This document shows positions 54,058 to 63,491 of a stretch of 64,000 nt of DNA, in pieces; the first letter of the stretch is position 1, and each line of letters begins with the position of its first letter. The position numbers were made by a program, and so were the translations under genes. The notes under the pieces were generated by a model, which was given only the letters and a program-made list of their open reading frames with translations, was not told the origin of the DNA and did no database searches. The DNA comes from P52-10 sp041397365 (GTDB lineage: Bacteria; Pseudomonadota; Alphaproteobacteria; Rhizobiales; Xanthobacteraceae), in NCBI GenBank assembly GCA_041397365.1, contig JAWKWT010000012.1, forward strand, positions 44,287-108,286, read 5' to 3'.

Positions 54058-54774
54058 TTACCTCTCCTCACGCCCGATCAGGCCGGGGGATTCGCCCGGA
54101 GTGAGAACGAACTTCCAGATCAGCGCGCCGACGGCGCCGCCGATCAGCGGCGCGACCCAGAACAGCCAGAGCTGCGAGGCGGCGTTGGTCTGCGCGAACA
54201 GGACGACGGCGGTCGAGCGCGCCGGATTGACGGAAGTGTTCGTCACCGGGATCGAGATCAGGTGGATCAGCGTCAGGCCGAGTCCGATGGCGATCGGCGC
54301 GAAGCCCACCGGCGCCGCCCGCGAGGTCGAACCGAGAATGATGATGAGGAACGCCGCCGTCAGCACGATCTCGATGATGAGCGCCGCCTGCATGCTGTAT
54401 TTGCCGGGCGAGAGGTCGCCATAGCCATTCGAGGCGAAGCCGCCGGCCGAAAAATTCGGCGCGCCGGACGCGATCGCATAGAGCACCGCGGCGGCGGCGA
54501 GGCCGCCCAGAACCTGAACGATCCAGTAGGGGATCAGTTCGCGCCACTCGAAGCGGCCGGCAATCGCAAGCCCGAGCGACACGGCCGGATTGAAATGGCC
54601 GCCGGAAATGCCGCCGACCGCATAGGCCATCGTCAGAACGGTCAGGCCGAACGCAAAGGCGACGCCGATGAAGGCGATGCCGAGTTGAGGAAAGCCAGCC
54701 GCCAGCACCGCCGCGCCGCAGCCGCCAAACACAAGCCAGAACGTACCGATGAACTCCGCACCCAACTTTCGCAT
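54058..54774 (-). CDS. aqpZ: Aquaporin Z (water channel), 238 aa
   Basis: Six-helix MIP channel with the two pore motifs GHFNPAVS (~59-66) and SVNPARS (~181-187). The Arg after the second NPA and the small residues around it fit a water-selective aquaporin rather than a glycerol facilitator. Starts MRKLGAEFIGTFWLVFGG. Intact, single gene, normal length. Confidence 0.95.
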   Translation of the reverse strand: MRKLGAEFIGTFWLVFGGCGAAVLAAGFPQLGIAFIGVAFAFGLTVLTMAYAVGGISGGHFNPAVSLGLAIAGRFEWRELIPYWIVQVLGGLAAAAVLYAIASGAPNFSAGGFASNGYGDLSPGKYSMQAALIIEIVLTAAFLIIILGSTSRAAPVGFAPIAIGLGLTLIHLISIPVTNTSVNPARSTAVVLFAQTNAASQLWLFWVAPLIGGAVGALIWKFVLTPGESPGLIGREER

Positions 54775-54843
54775 GACGTCGCCTCCCAGATTGGACGAAT
54801 CACTTTATCCGCGAAGCGGTGACGGTTCCATGTGCCTGTGTGG

Positions 54844-54887
54844 AAAACAGGCGCTGCTTGGTGATTTTCTAAGCACCTGTTTTTTTG
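54844..54887. terminator. Terminator downstream of thrS (bidirectional)
   Basis: AAAACAGG...GCTT pairs with AAGC.CCTGTTTT around an 11-base loop, with seven or more T on the plus side and TTTT on the minus side. Placed just past the thrS stop. Confidence 0.75.
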
Positions 54888-54918
54888 TTCGCGCGCCATT
54901 GCTGAGGGGCAAAGCCCC

Positions 54919-56892
54919 TCACGTCCGTGCGCGCTTGAGATCCGGCGGCGTGGCTTCCTCGACAAGGGCTGCGATCGCCTCGTCCAGCGACATCACCTGT
55001 TGCCGGTCGCTGCCGAGGCGGCGGATCGAAACGGTGCGCTGCTCGGCTTCCTTCTTGCCGACGACGAGAAGGGCCGGAATCTTCGCCAGCGAATGTTCGC
55101 GGACCTTGTAGTTGATCTTCTCGTTGCGCAGATCGATGTCCGCGCGAAGACCCGCCCGCCGCACGGCCGCCAGTACCTCGCGCGCGTAATCGTCGCCGTC
55201 GGAGGTGATCGTGGTGACAATCGCCTGCGTCGGCGCGAGCCAGAGCGGGAAGTGGCCGGCGAAGTGCTCGATCAGGATGCCGGTGAAGCGCTCCATCGAA
55301 CCGCAGATCGCGCGATGCACCATCACCGGCGTCTTCTTGGCCCCGTCGGCGTCGATATAGAACGCGCCGAACCGTTCGGGCAGGTTGAAGTCCACCTGCG
55401 TCGTACCGCACTGCCAGTCGCGGCCGATCGCGTCGCGCAGCACATACTCGAATTTCGGCCCGTAGAATGCGCCTTCGCCCGGATTGATCTCGGTCTTGAT
55501 CCGGTTGGACTGCGCCGCGATCTGCTCCAGCACCTTTGTCATGATGCCTTCGGCGTGATCCCAGGCTTCGTCGGAGCCGACGCGCTTCTCCGGCCGCGTC
55601 GAGAGCTTCACGGTGAGTTCGCCATCGAAACCGAAATCGGCATAGGTCGACATGATGAGATCGTTGATGCGCAGGCACTCCGCCGCAAGCTGGTCCTCGG
55701 TGCAGAACACATGCGCGTCGTCCTGCGTGAAGCCGCGCACGCGCAGCAGCCCGTGCATCGCGCCGGATGGCTCGTAGCGATGGACGAGGCCGAATTCGGC
55801 GAGGCGGATCGGCAGGTCGCGATAGCTTTTCAGGCCGTGCTTGAAAATCTGCACATGGCCGGGGCAGTTCATCGGCTTGATCGCGAACCAGCGCTTGTCC
55901 TCGGCTTCCTCGCCCGCCGACACCGCCGCGAACATGTTCTCGCGATACCAGTTCCAGTGGCCGGACGTCTCCCACAGCGACTTGTCGAGCAGCTGCGGCG
56001 CGTTGACCTCGTCATAGGTGCCGGCGAGGCGGCGGCGCATATAGGCGACGATGGTCTGGAACAGCGTCCAGCCCTTCGCGTGCCAGAACACCACGCCCGG
56101 ACCTTCTTCCTGGAAGTGGAAGAGATCGAGTTCGCGGCCGAGCCGGCGATGGTCGCGCTTCTCGGCTTCCTCAAGCTGCTTCAGATAGGCGTCGAGGTCG
56201 TCCTGCTTGGCGAAGGCGGTGCCGTAGATGCGCGTAAGCATCGGATTGTTGCTGTCGCCGCGCCAGTACGCGCCGGCCACCTTCATCAGCTTGAAGGCGT
56301 TGCCGATCTTGCCCGTCGAGGTCATGTGCGGGCCGCGGCAGAGGTCGAACCAGTCGCCCTGATAATAGATCTTGATCGGCTCGTTGCCGGGAATGGCGTC
56401 GACCAGTTCGACCTTGAACGCCTCGCCCTTGTCGCGGAACACCTGCTTGGTCTTCTCGCGATCCCATTCCTCCTTGGTGAACGGTTTGTCGCGGGCGATG
56501 ATCTCGCGCATCTTCTTTTCGATGGCCGCGAAATCCTCCGGCGTGAACGGCTCGTTGCGGAAGAAGTCGTAGTAGAAGCCGTTCTCGATCACCGGGCCGA
56601 TGGTGACCTGCGTGCCCGGCCACAGCGACTGCACGGCCTCGGCCAGAACGTGCGCCGCGTCGTGGCGGATCAGTTCCAGCGCGCGCGGATCGTCGCGATT
56701 GACGAATTCGATTTTGGCGTCGTGGCCGATCGGGTCGGCGAGGTCAGTCAGCACGCCGTCGAGCGCCATCGCCACGGTGCGCTTCGCCAGCGAGGGCGAG
56801 ATGCCCTTAGCGATGTCGAGGCCGGTGATGTTTTTGGGGAATTCGCGGCGGGCGCCGTCGGGGAAGGTCAGGGCGACCTGAGAGTCAGCCAT
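54919..56892 (-). CDS. thrS: Threonyl-tRNA synthetase, 657 aa
   Basis: Charges tRNA-Thr. The N-terminal TGS domain (~1-65) and editing domain with RHDAAHVLAEAVQSL (~97-111) are present. The class II catalytic core shows APQLLDKSLWETSGHW, KPMNCPGHVQIF (zinc Cys ~344), EPSGAMHGLLRVRGFTQDDAH (motif 2) and FYGPKFE. The C-terminal anticodon-binding domain has GLRADIDLRNEKINYKVREH. Full-length and intact. Standalone gene with its own terminator. Confidence 0.98.
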   Translation of the reverse strand: MADSQVALTFPDGARREFPKNITGLDIAKGISPSLAKRTVAMALDGVLTDLADPIGHDAKIEFVNRDDPRALELIRHDAAHVLAEAVQSLWPGTQVTIGPVIENGFYYDFFRNEPFTPEDFAAIEKKMREIIARDKPFTKEEWDREKTKQVFRDKGEAFKVELVDAIPGNEPIKIYYQGDWFDLCRGPHMTSTGKIGNAFKLMKVAGAYWRGDSNNPMLTRIYGTAFAKQDDLDAYLKQLEEAEKRDHRRLGRELDLFHFQEEGPGVVFWHAKGWTLFQTIVAYMRRRLAGTYDEVNAPQLLDKSLWETSGHWNWYRENMFAAVSAGEEAEDKRWFAIKPMNCPGHVQIFKHGLKSYRDLPIRLAEFGLVHRYEPSGAMHGLLRVRGFTQDDAHVFCTEDQLAAECLRINDLIMSTYADFGFDGELTVKLSTRPEKRVGSDEAWDHAEGIMTKVLEQIAAQSNRIKTEINPGEGAFYGPKFEYVLRDAIGRDWQCGTTQVDFNLPERFGAFYIDADGAKKTPVMVHRAICGSMERFTGILIEHFAGHFPLWLAPTQAIVTTITSDGDDYAREVLAAVRRAGLRADIDLRNEKINYKVREHSLAKIPALLVVGKKEAEQRTVSIRRLGSDRQQVMSLDEAIAALVEEATPPDLKRART

Positions 56893-56991
56893 TATTCGTC
56901 TCCTTGAAGCTCACTCCTGCGAACCGACGCAGGTAAGCGGTGCCGCTGTATATCAGCGGATTCGGCGGATGCAATCCGCCCGGTTCCGTCC

Positions 56992-57345
56992 TCAATGGGA
57001 ATGGGAGCAATGGCCGTCGTCGTCCGGCTTGTTGCGCCAGGACCAGCTTCCGTAGCGCCATGGCAGATACCAGCGCGCGGCCGGATCGAGCCGCATCGGC
57101 ACGTTGTCGATGCCGGAGGTGCCCCACGGGTGACAGCGCAACAGCCGCGCGAGCGTCATCCATCCGCCGGCCCAAAGCCCGTAGCGCGCCAGCGCCTCGT
57201 CGCCGAACTGCGAGCAGGTCGGCATGTGCCGGCACTGCCGGCCCATCAGCGCCGACAGCGTGAGCTGATAGATCCGGATCAGCGCGCGGCCCGCGAGGCT
57301 CGGCAGCGCGCCGATCGCGGCGAGCCATTGTCGATCAGGTGTCAT
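56992..57345 (-). CDS. yidD: Membrane protein insertion efficiency factor YidD, 117 aa
   Basis: Small YidD-family protein: ALIRIYQLTLSALMGRQCRHMPTCSQFGDEAL (core read in parts), GLWAGGWMTLARLLRCHPWG, with the three conserved cysteines. It supports YidC-mediated membrane insertion. The His-rich tail (DDDGHCSHSH) is an unusual addition. ATG 57345 is preferred; the open frame runs back to 57420. Upstream of thrS on the same strand. Confidence 0.9.
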   Translation of the reverse strand: MTPDRQWLAAIGALPSLAGRALIRIYQLTLSALMGRQCRHMPTCSQFGDEALARYGLWAGGWMTLARLLRCHPWGTSGIDNVPMRLDPAARWYLPWRYGSWSWRNKPDDDGHCSHSH

Positions 57346-57632
57346 GGTCGGTAAGGGGGCATGATCGATCAGGTTGATGCAGCGCAGGTTCCGTTGGCGG
57401 AACTGCCTGCCTCCCAGCAATAACGCAACACTTTAGATAATAAGGATTTTGGTGTCGCATTGCAGCAAGGTTTAACTGGACGCGACTCCGGCCGGGCATT
57501 ACGATTTTCATGACAAAGCCAAGACATCTTTCGCGAAAACAAGAGTTCTTTCGTGAAAAAGACGTTCCTGGCGAAATCACGTTTTGGGTGCCTGAACGCC
57601 ATCGGGGTGGAGGAAGGACTCAGTTGATCAGC
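57346..57632. other. Divergent intergenic region, ~290 bp
   Basis: AT-richer than average. Two direct TTTCGYGAAAA motifs lie near 57530-57560. Promoter region for yidD and the ClpP-like gene; no RNA gene seen. Confidence 0.35.
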
Positions 57633-58525
57633 ATGGGCTCGCTCGTTCGCAGCAGCTGGATGCGGGTGTTGCTGCGGTGCTATCGCTCGCGGCGCTGGAT
57701 GCCACTTTATATGCGGCGTCTGCGTTCGAAGCGCGCAAGCGGCCGATGACGTTTTCCTGGAACCAGCATGCCGACGAGTCCTGCCGTCCCGCCTGCAAAA
57801 ACTGGATTTCGGCGGTCGGTCTCGTTACGGCCGACACGGTCAGGCAATTCGAGGAATTCGCTCGCGGGCATGAGGTCGCCGGCACGACCGTGCTGCTCGA
57901 TTCCGGCGGCGGCTCGGTGCTGGACGCGATCCGGCTCGGGCGACGCTTTCGCGAACTGAAAATGTCCACGGCGGTCGGAACCGCGGTCGATTTCGCGCCC
58001 ACGCTGATGGCCCGCCGGGTCGGCATCGTGCCGGATGCCTATTGTGAGTCGATGTGCGTGTTCCTGCTGCTCGCCGGCGTCAATCGCTATGTTCCAGCGG
58101 AGGCGCATGTCCGTGTCCACCAGATCTGGATGGGTGACCGGGCGGAGAACGCGCGGGCGGCGAGCTATACCGCAGACGACGTGTCGATCATCGAGCGCGA
58201 TATCGGACGGCTGGCGAAATACACGTTCGAGATGGGCGGCACCGGCGATCTCTTGGAACTGGCGCTCAGCATCCCGCCATGGCAGCCGCTGCGCCAGCTG
58301 ACGATGGAGGAGCTTCGCCTGAGCAATCTCGTCAGCGTGCAGGCGCTGGCCGATATTCTGCCCGGCGTCGAAATGCTGCCGTTCGAGGCGTTGCCATCGG
58401 AGGCGTTGCCGGTCGCGTCGGTGGACAAGCCGGTGCAGGAGCGTTTCGTCGGCGCGCAGCAGAAGACCGCCGAGGCGCGGCCGGTGGCCAGCGCGCCTGC
58501 GACCGTCGCTCCGGAGCGGCGGTAG
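57633..58525 (+). CDS. ClpP/crotonase-like membrane-anchored protein, ~297 aa (probable indel near start)
   Basis: A periplasmic-type protein of the COG3904 kind with a ClpP-like fold: TTVLLDSGGGSVLDAIRLGRRFRE (~75-98, read in parts), then AYCESMCVFLLLAGVNRYVP with the likely nucleophile Ser, and HVRVHQIWMGDRAENARA with His. The C-terminus is Pro/Ala-rich. The intact frame begins only at GTG 57677, but ATG 57633 with GGAGGAAGGA upstream reads MGSLVRSSWMRVLL, and one missing base near 57672 joins it to AVLSLAALDATLYAASAF, a good membrane anchor. I prefer that start. Confidence 0.68.
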
Positions 58526-58535
58526 GCCGAGAGGC

Positions 58536-58988
58536 TCAGCCGACGGCGTCAGGCTGCTTCCGTTTGGCCTCGATCTGGCCGATGGCGTCCACCACGGCGT
58601 CGAAGGTGAGCAGCGTCGAGGCGTGGCGGGCCTTGTAGTCGCGCACCGGCTCCAGCACGGCGATGTCGTGCCATTTTCCCTCCGGCGGCGGGCCGTTCTC
58701 CTTCAGCATGCGCCGCACCGTCTCGCGCAGGTCCCGCAGCTCGGCCGCGTTCGACCCGACCACATGGCGCGCCATGATCGAGGACGACGCCTGACCGAGC
58801 GCGCACGCCTTCACGTCATGGGCGAAATCGGTGACGGTCTCGCCGTCCATCCGCAAATCGACCGTAACCGTCGATCCGCACAGTTTGGAGTGGGCGGTTG
58901 CGCTGGCGTCCGGGGTGCCCAGCCGCCCGAGGCGAGGGATATTCCCGGCCAGTTCGATGATCCGCTTGTTGTAGACGTCGTTTATCAT
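58536..58988 (-). CDS. IscU/NifU-like iron-sulfur scaffold protein, 150 aa
   Basis: Fe-S scaffold-fold protein: starts MINDVYNKRIIELAGNIPR, with Cys in AHSKLCGSTVTVDL (~37) and KACALGQASSSIMARHVVG (~62). The third cysteine of classical IscU/SufU is replaced (KARHASTLL where R-x-x-C is expected), as in an alphaproteobacterial subfamily. It probably assembles or passes clusters or acts as accessory scaffold. Divergent from folE. It ends next to the ClpP-like gene. Confidence 0.88.
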   Translation of the reverse strand: MINDVYNKRIIELAGNIPRLGRLGTPDASATAHSKLCGSTVTVDLRMDGETVTDFAHDVKACALGQASSSIMARHVVGSNAAELRDLRETVRRMLKENGPPPEGKWHDIAVLEPVRDYKARHASTLLTFDAVVDAIGQIEAKRKQPDAVG

Positions 58989-59217
58989 GGCGAACGCATA
59001 AGTCCCGTGCCGGCGCGATGTTGCGAGCCGGGGAGTGCCTATTATATAGTGAGGGTTCCGCTGGAAATCACCGGCTGACCGGCATTGTCGGGGGAATAAT
59101 CGTTGCACCGGGCGGTTTGGCCTGGTGTGGAATTTGCGGCGTCCAGCGAACGAAAGCGTCGCTGCGATTGACCGGTGACACTCCGGCCCCAAAGGCCGGT
59201 CGAACGGAGAAGTCGTA

Positions 59218-59871
59218 ATGGATGCCGTCATCAAGCCGCTTCGGGCGGCTGGAACCGACTCTGAGAAGTCCGATACAAAGTCTGAAACGGGTGCCGCGGG
59301 GCGTCCGACACGCGAGCAGGCCGAAGCCGCCGTCAAGGTTCTGCTCGGCTATATCGGCGAGAACACGTCGCGCGAGGGGCTGATCGACACGCCGCGGCGG
59401 GTGGTCGAAGCCTATGACGAACTGTTCCGCGGCTATCACCAGTCGCCGGACGAGTTCCTGGAGCGGACCTTCGGCGAGACCGCCGGCTACGACGATTTCG
59501 TCCTGGTCCGCGACATCAACTTCACCTCGCATTGCGAACATCATGTGATGCCGTTCTACGGCAAGGCGCACATCGCCTATGCGCCGGTGGATCGCGTCGT
59601 CGGCCTGTCGAAACTCGCCCGTCTGGTCGATGTGTTCGCGAGCCGGCTTCAGACGCAGGAGCACATGACCGCGCAGATCGTCACCGCGATCGAAAAGACG
59701 CTGAAGCCGCGCGGTGTTGCGATCCTGGTCGAGGCGGAGCACACCTGCATGTCGGTGCGCGGCGTCGGCAAGGAGGGCGCTTCCACGCTGACGACAAGGT
59801 TCACCGGCCTGTTCCGCGACGATGCGCAGCAGCAGAACCGTTTCCTGTCCATGGTGCGCGGGCAGCGTTAA
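59218..59871 (+). CDS. folE: GTP cyclohydrolase I, 217 aa
   Basis: Opens the folate/tetrahydropterin pathway: GTP to dihydroneopterin triphosphate. Zinc and active-site motifs INFTSHCEHHVMPFYGKAHI (~100-119) and AEHTCMSVRGV (~177-187), SKLARLVDVFASRLQTQEHM in between. The N-terminal ~30 residues are a variable tail. Followed at 23 bases by hisI, a frequent neighbour in Rhizobiales. Confidence 0.97.
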   Translation: MDAVIKPLRAAGTDSEKSDTKSETGAAGRPTREQAEAAVKVLLGYIGENTSREGLIDTPRRVVEAYDELFRGYHQSPDEFLERTFGETAGYDDFVLVRDINFTSHCEHHVMPFYGKAHIAYAPVDRVVGLSKLARLVDVFASRLQTQEHMTAQIVTAIEKTLKPRGVAILVEAEHTCMSVRGVGKEGASTLTTRFTGLFRDDAQQQNRFLSMVRGQR

Positions 59872-59894
59872 GGCCCGCGCGAAAGGCTCCTATC

Positions 59895-60338
59895 GTGTCC
59901 ACCGCAACCGACAAGACCTCGGACGATGTCGAGGAAGGGCTGGCGCTGCGTCCGCGCTTCGACGCGGCGGGGCTCATCACCTGCGTCACGACCGACGCCG
60001 CGACCGGCGAGGTGCTGATGGTCGCTCACATGAATGCCGAGGCGCTTCAGAAAACGGTCGAGACAGGTGATGCCTGGTATTTCAGCCGTTCGCGCAAGGC
60101 GTTATGGAGAAAAGGTGAGACGTCGGGTCATCTTCAGAAGGTCCGCGAGATGCGGATTGACTGCGATCAGGATGCCGTCTGGCTGCGGGTCGAGCAGACC
60201 GGCGGCGCGGCCTGCCACACCGGCCAGCGCTCCTGTTTCTATCGCGCGGTGGTGAACGAGCCCGGCAACGGTGCCGCGCTGAAGATGGTCGACGACGCGC
60301 GCGTCTTCGATCCGGCCTCGGTCTACAACAAGACCTAG
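59895..60338 (+). CDS. hisI: Phosphoribosyl-AMP cyclohydrolase, 147 aa
   Basis: Third step of histidine synthesis (opens the purine ring of PR-AMP). Zinc/Mg motifs are visible: MVAHMNAEALQKTVETG (~42-58), WYFSRSRKALWRKGETSGH (~61-79), DCDQDAVWLRVEQTGGAACHTGQRSCFYR (~89-117, read in parts). Monofunctional form without the HisE domain. Starts GTG 59895. Confidence 0.96.
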   Translation: MSTATDKTSDDVEEGLALRPRFDAAGLITCVTTDAATGEVLMVAHMNAEALQKTVETGDAWYFSRSRKALWRKGETSGHLQKVREMRIDCDQDAVWLRVEQTGGAACHTGQRSCFYRAVVNEPGNGAALKMVDDARVFDPASVYNKT

Positions 60339-60437
60339 TCCCTCCGGTTAACGCGGCGTTAACCATAGCTGTTCACCTTCGGGCCTGGGGTTTCGCGGCA
60401 AAGACGTTTGCTGCGCTCCGATCCGAGCGGAACCGGG

Positions 60438-61481
60438 ATGGCAGTCGACAACACGGCAAATGCAGCGATCGATCCGGCGCGCGCCTCGCTCGCCGGCACG
60501 ATCAAGCAGGCCGCCGCCGCGACGGGCGCGAATTTCAGCTATCTCGTCGCCACGGCCAAGATCGAGTCCAACCTCAATCCGTCCGCGGCCGCGCCGTCAT
60601 CGTCTGCGCGCGGGCTTTATCAGTTCATCGAACAGACCTGGCTCGGCACGGTGAAGGAGGCGGGCGCTGCGTTCGGCTATGACCGTTACGCCAATGCGAT
60701 CACGCGCACGGCGTCCGGCCATTATCAGGTCAGCAATCCGGCCTTGCGCCGGGAAATTCTTCAGCTTCGATCCGATCCCGCCGCCAACGCCGCAATGGCC
60801 GGCGTGCTGACGCGCTCGAACGGCTTCAAGCTGACGGGCGTTCTTGGCCGAAAGCCGACGGACGGCGAACTCTATATGGCGCATTTTCTGGGGGCAGGCG
60901 GTGCGTCGCGGCTCATCTCCAGCGCCCAGAAGAATCCGCAAGCCATTGCCGCCAATATGTTTCCGCGTGCCGCCGCCGCGAACCGCGCGATCTTCTACGA
61001 TCGCTCCGGAAACGCGCGCAGCGTCTCGCAGGTGTATTCGGATTTGAGCGGACGCTATGCGGTGGCGGCCAACTCCGTCGCCGCCCGCAGCCTCATGAGT
61101 GCTGCGGGCGAGACGCCCGCCGCCGGTGCATCGTCGATGATGCAGGCGTCGCTTCTTGCAGGCGCGGGGCCGGCGGTGACGCTGTCGCCGCCGCAAGCGG
61201 CCGCGATGCAGAGGGTGGCGCTGTCGCCGGAGCAGGCCGATGCGGATGGCCGCCGACGCGGCATCGAGGAGCGCAACTCGCGCTTCCATTCGCTGTTCCA
61301 GACCGATCGCGCCGAGCCGGTGTCGGCGGCGGTGCGCGAATTGTGGTCGAACGGCTCCACGTCATCGTCCTCCGGCATCGCTTCCGACATTCAGAAGACG
61401 CCGCCGGCGGCCGCGCCGAACGCGGCGAAGGATGCGCCGCGCGATCTGTTCAGCGATCGCTTCGGCCAGTTCGCAAGCTGA
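60438..61481 (+). CDS. Lytic-transglycosylase-like protein, 347 aa
   Basis: N-terminal ~200 residues have a lysozyme-like fold: VATAKIESNLNPSAAAP (~42-58) with the catalytic Glu in KIESN, ARGLYQFIEQTWLGTV (~62-77), and YMAHFLGAGGASRLI (~148). A long Ala/Pro/Ser-rich C-terminus follows. No signal peptide is seen, so export may use another route (flagellar/muramidase-type). ATG 60438 is preferred to TTG 60408. Cuts peptidoglycan if active. Confidence 0.82.
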   Translation: MAVDNTANAAIDPARASLAGTIKQAAAATGANFSYLVATAKIESNLNPSAAAPSSSARGLYQFIEQTWLGTVKEAGAAFGYDRYANAITRTASGHYQVSNPALRREILQLRSDPAANAAMAGVLTRSNGFKLTGVLGRKPTDGELYMAHFLGAGGASRLISSAQKNPQAIAANMFPRAAAANRAIFYDRSGNARSVSQVYSDLSGRYAVAANSVAARSLMSAAGETPAAGASSMMQASLLAGAGPAVTLSPPQAAAMQRVALSPEQADADGRRRGIEERNSRFHSLFQTDRAEPVSAAVRELWSNGSTSSSSGIASDIQKTPPAAAPNAAKDAPRDLFSDRFGQFAS

Positions 61482-61613
61482 CCGCAACGCGCGGCCTTAA
61501 TCAAACGTCAACAATTCCAAATGTTTATGGTGAACGCTTTGTTAAGCGTCGGCCGCTAGACTGCTTGCAGTTGGTGCTGTGTGTCAGTGCCGTCACATGT
61601 TGCGTAAAGTGGA

Positions 61614-62791
61614 ATGCCCATGATTGTTCGGCATTTTCTCGGTTGGGTCCGTACCGCTCCGGCGAGCAGGCGCGCAGAGGCGACACAGGCTCTGGCCCGT
61701 GCCTGGCTTTTCTCCGACCTTTCATCCGACGATCGCGCGGCCACCGAAGGCGCGCTTCTGATGCTGCTTGACGATCCCTCGCCGCTGGTTCGCGAGGCGA
61801 TGGCGGAGTGTTCGCCGCCAGCCGCGACGCACCGCCGGCGATCGTCCGGGCGCTGTCCTGCGATCAGCCCTCGGTCGCCGTGCCGGTGCTGGAATATTCG
61901 CCGCTGCTGATCGACGCCGATCTGGTCGACATCGTCGCCACCGGCAATGTCGAGATTCAATGCGCGATCGCCCGCCGCTTCGAACTGCCGACATCGGTCT
62001 GCGCCGCGATCGCCGAGGTGGGGGCGCTCGATGCCTGCGCGACGCTGCTCGACAATCCGGACGCGGAGCTTGCGCAGATGTCGCTCGACCGGATCGTCGA
62101 GCGGTTCGGCCATGTCGCATCCATTCGCGAGCAATTGCTCGAAACGCATGAATTGCCGGCGACGACGCGGCTGGCGCTGGCCGGCAAACTGTCAGCTTCG
62201 CTCGCCGAATTCACGACCGCGCACCAATGGCTCGATCCCCATCAGGCCGAGCGCATCGCGCAGGAAGGATGGGAGCGAGCGGTGGTGAACATCGCCGCGA
62301 CGTCGAGCCGGAATGACCTGAAAGGTCTGGTCAAGCATCTGCGCGAATGCGGCCAGTTGAATGCGGGGCTGATCCTTCGCACGCTGCTGTCGGGCGACAC
62401 CGGACTGTTCGAGGCGTCGCTGGTCGAACTGACCGGCATGAGCGAAGCGCGCGTCGCCTCCATCGTTCATGAGCGGGGCACCGGCAGCCTGACGGCGCTG
62501 CTGGCGCGCGCGGGTTTTGCGGAGACGATGTTTTCGGCTTTCACCGCGGCGCTGGCGGCGCGGGACGAGGCCGGCTTCGTCGCCTCGTTCGACGGCGCGC
62601 GGCTGCGGCGGCGGATGGTCGAGCGCGTGCTCACCAGCTGCGAGCAGGACGAGACGGCGACGGAATCGCTGCTCATTCTGCTGCGGCGTTTCGAGATCGG
62701 ATCGGCGCGGGAGGAAGCGCGAGTGTTCTGCGACGAACTGGTCGCGGCCGACACGCTTCACAGGACCGAGGCGCATCTGATCGCGGCCTGA
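61614..62791 (+). CDS. DUF2336 family protein, ~392 aa (one indel as assembled)
   Basis: Alpha-helical HEAT-like repeat protein of the DUF2336 family, typical of alphaproteobacteria. The first frame gives MIVRHFLGWVRTAP, RRAEATQALARAWL and DDPSPLVREAMAE. At ~61812 one missing G shifts it; the continuing frame reads VFAASRDAPPAIVRAL and so on to HLIAA. A role is unknown; some members regulate stalk or cell-surface features. The stop lies at the edge of the following repeat. Confidence 0.82.
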
Positions 62792-62836
62792 GCATGATCC
62801 CGAAAAGTGGGAACCGGTTTCCGGATCAGATCATGC
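62791..62836. repeat. Dispersed GATCATGC palindrome
   Basis: AGCATGATCCCGAAAAGTGG...CGGTTTCCGGATCAGATCATGC, nearly identical to the copy at 40144. It lies between convergent genes and starts at the last base of the DUF2336 gene. Confidence 0.85.
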
Positions 62837-62880
62837 GGTAAAGGCGCGTCTTGCCGGTCGCGAAGACGACGGGAGATGCA

Positions 62881-63468
62881 TCAGCCCGGAACGATGCTCG
62901 GAGCCATAATGATCTCCAGATGCTCCGGGCGGTGCTTGTTCACTGCGATCAGATACTCGTCGGCGACGGCGCGCAGTTTCCGGCCGAGTTCGCTCGCCAC
63001 GCTGTTGACAGCCGCCCGCTTGTGCTCGCGGATGATCGCCTGGATCGCATCGACATGGTGTGCGATCAGTGCGTTCGGCACCTGCGCGAAATCCGGAGAA
63101 TGCTCGATGATCCGGCACAGGCTGTCGGCCGCGGCGGCGGCGAGAGGATAGCCGAAGGTCGCGCCGTCGCCCTTGATGTCGTGCGCGGCGCGAAAGAGTT
63201 CGCTCTGCGTCTGCGCCGTCAGGCCGCTGGCGAGAATGGAGGCATGCGCGGCTGCGAGCCGTTCGCATTCCTTGTGCATCCAGTCGTCGAATTCGTTCGA
63301 CAGGCCGTCCAGCGCCTTTTCGGCGCGCGCGACCGGGTCGTCGAAATTCCTCTCGTCCACCCGCCGGACCGCACGGCGGAGCGGATTGGGCTGACGGATG
63401 ATCTGGTGATCGGCGAAGGTCTCGACCTCGATCTTGCCGGTCGGCTTGTCGTTTCGTCTCGTGGCCAT
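62881..63468 (-). CDS. Hpt-domain protein, 195 aa
   Basis: Histidine phosphotransfer-type four-helix protein: the phospho-His lies in LFRAAHDIKGDGATFGYPLAA (His ~93, read in parts). The N-terminal ~50 residues are polar. No kinase domain. It is 23 bases behind a response regulator on the same strand, so they form a likely phosphorelay pair; the kinase is not in the window. Confidence 0.88.
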   Translation of the reverse strand: MATRRNDKPTGKIEVETFADHQIIRQPNPLRRAVRRVDERNFDDPVARAEKALDGLSNEFDDWMHKECERLAAAHASILASGLTAQTQSELFRAAHDIKGDGATFGYPLAAAAADSLCRIIEHSPDFAQVPNALIAHHVDAIQAIIREHKRAAVNSVASELGRKLRAVADEYLIAVNKHRPEHLEIIMAPSIVPG

Positions 63469-63491
63469 CGTCGCTGATCCTTCGCGAATTC

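Noticed and set aside
55000..56907. 635-aa open frame antisense to thrS
   Set aside because: Mirror frame of an essential, fully conserved gene.
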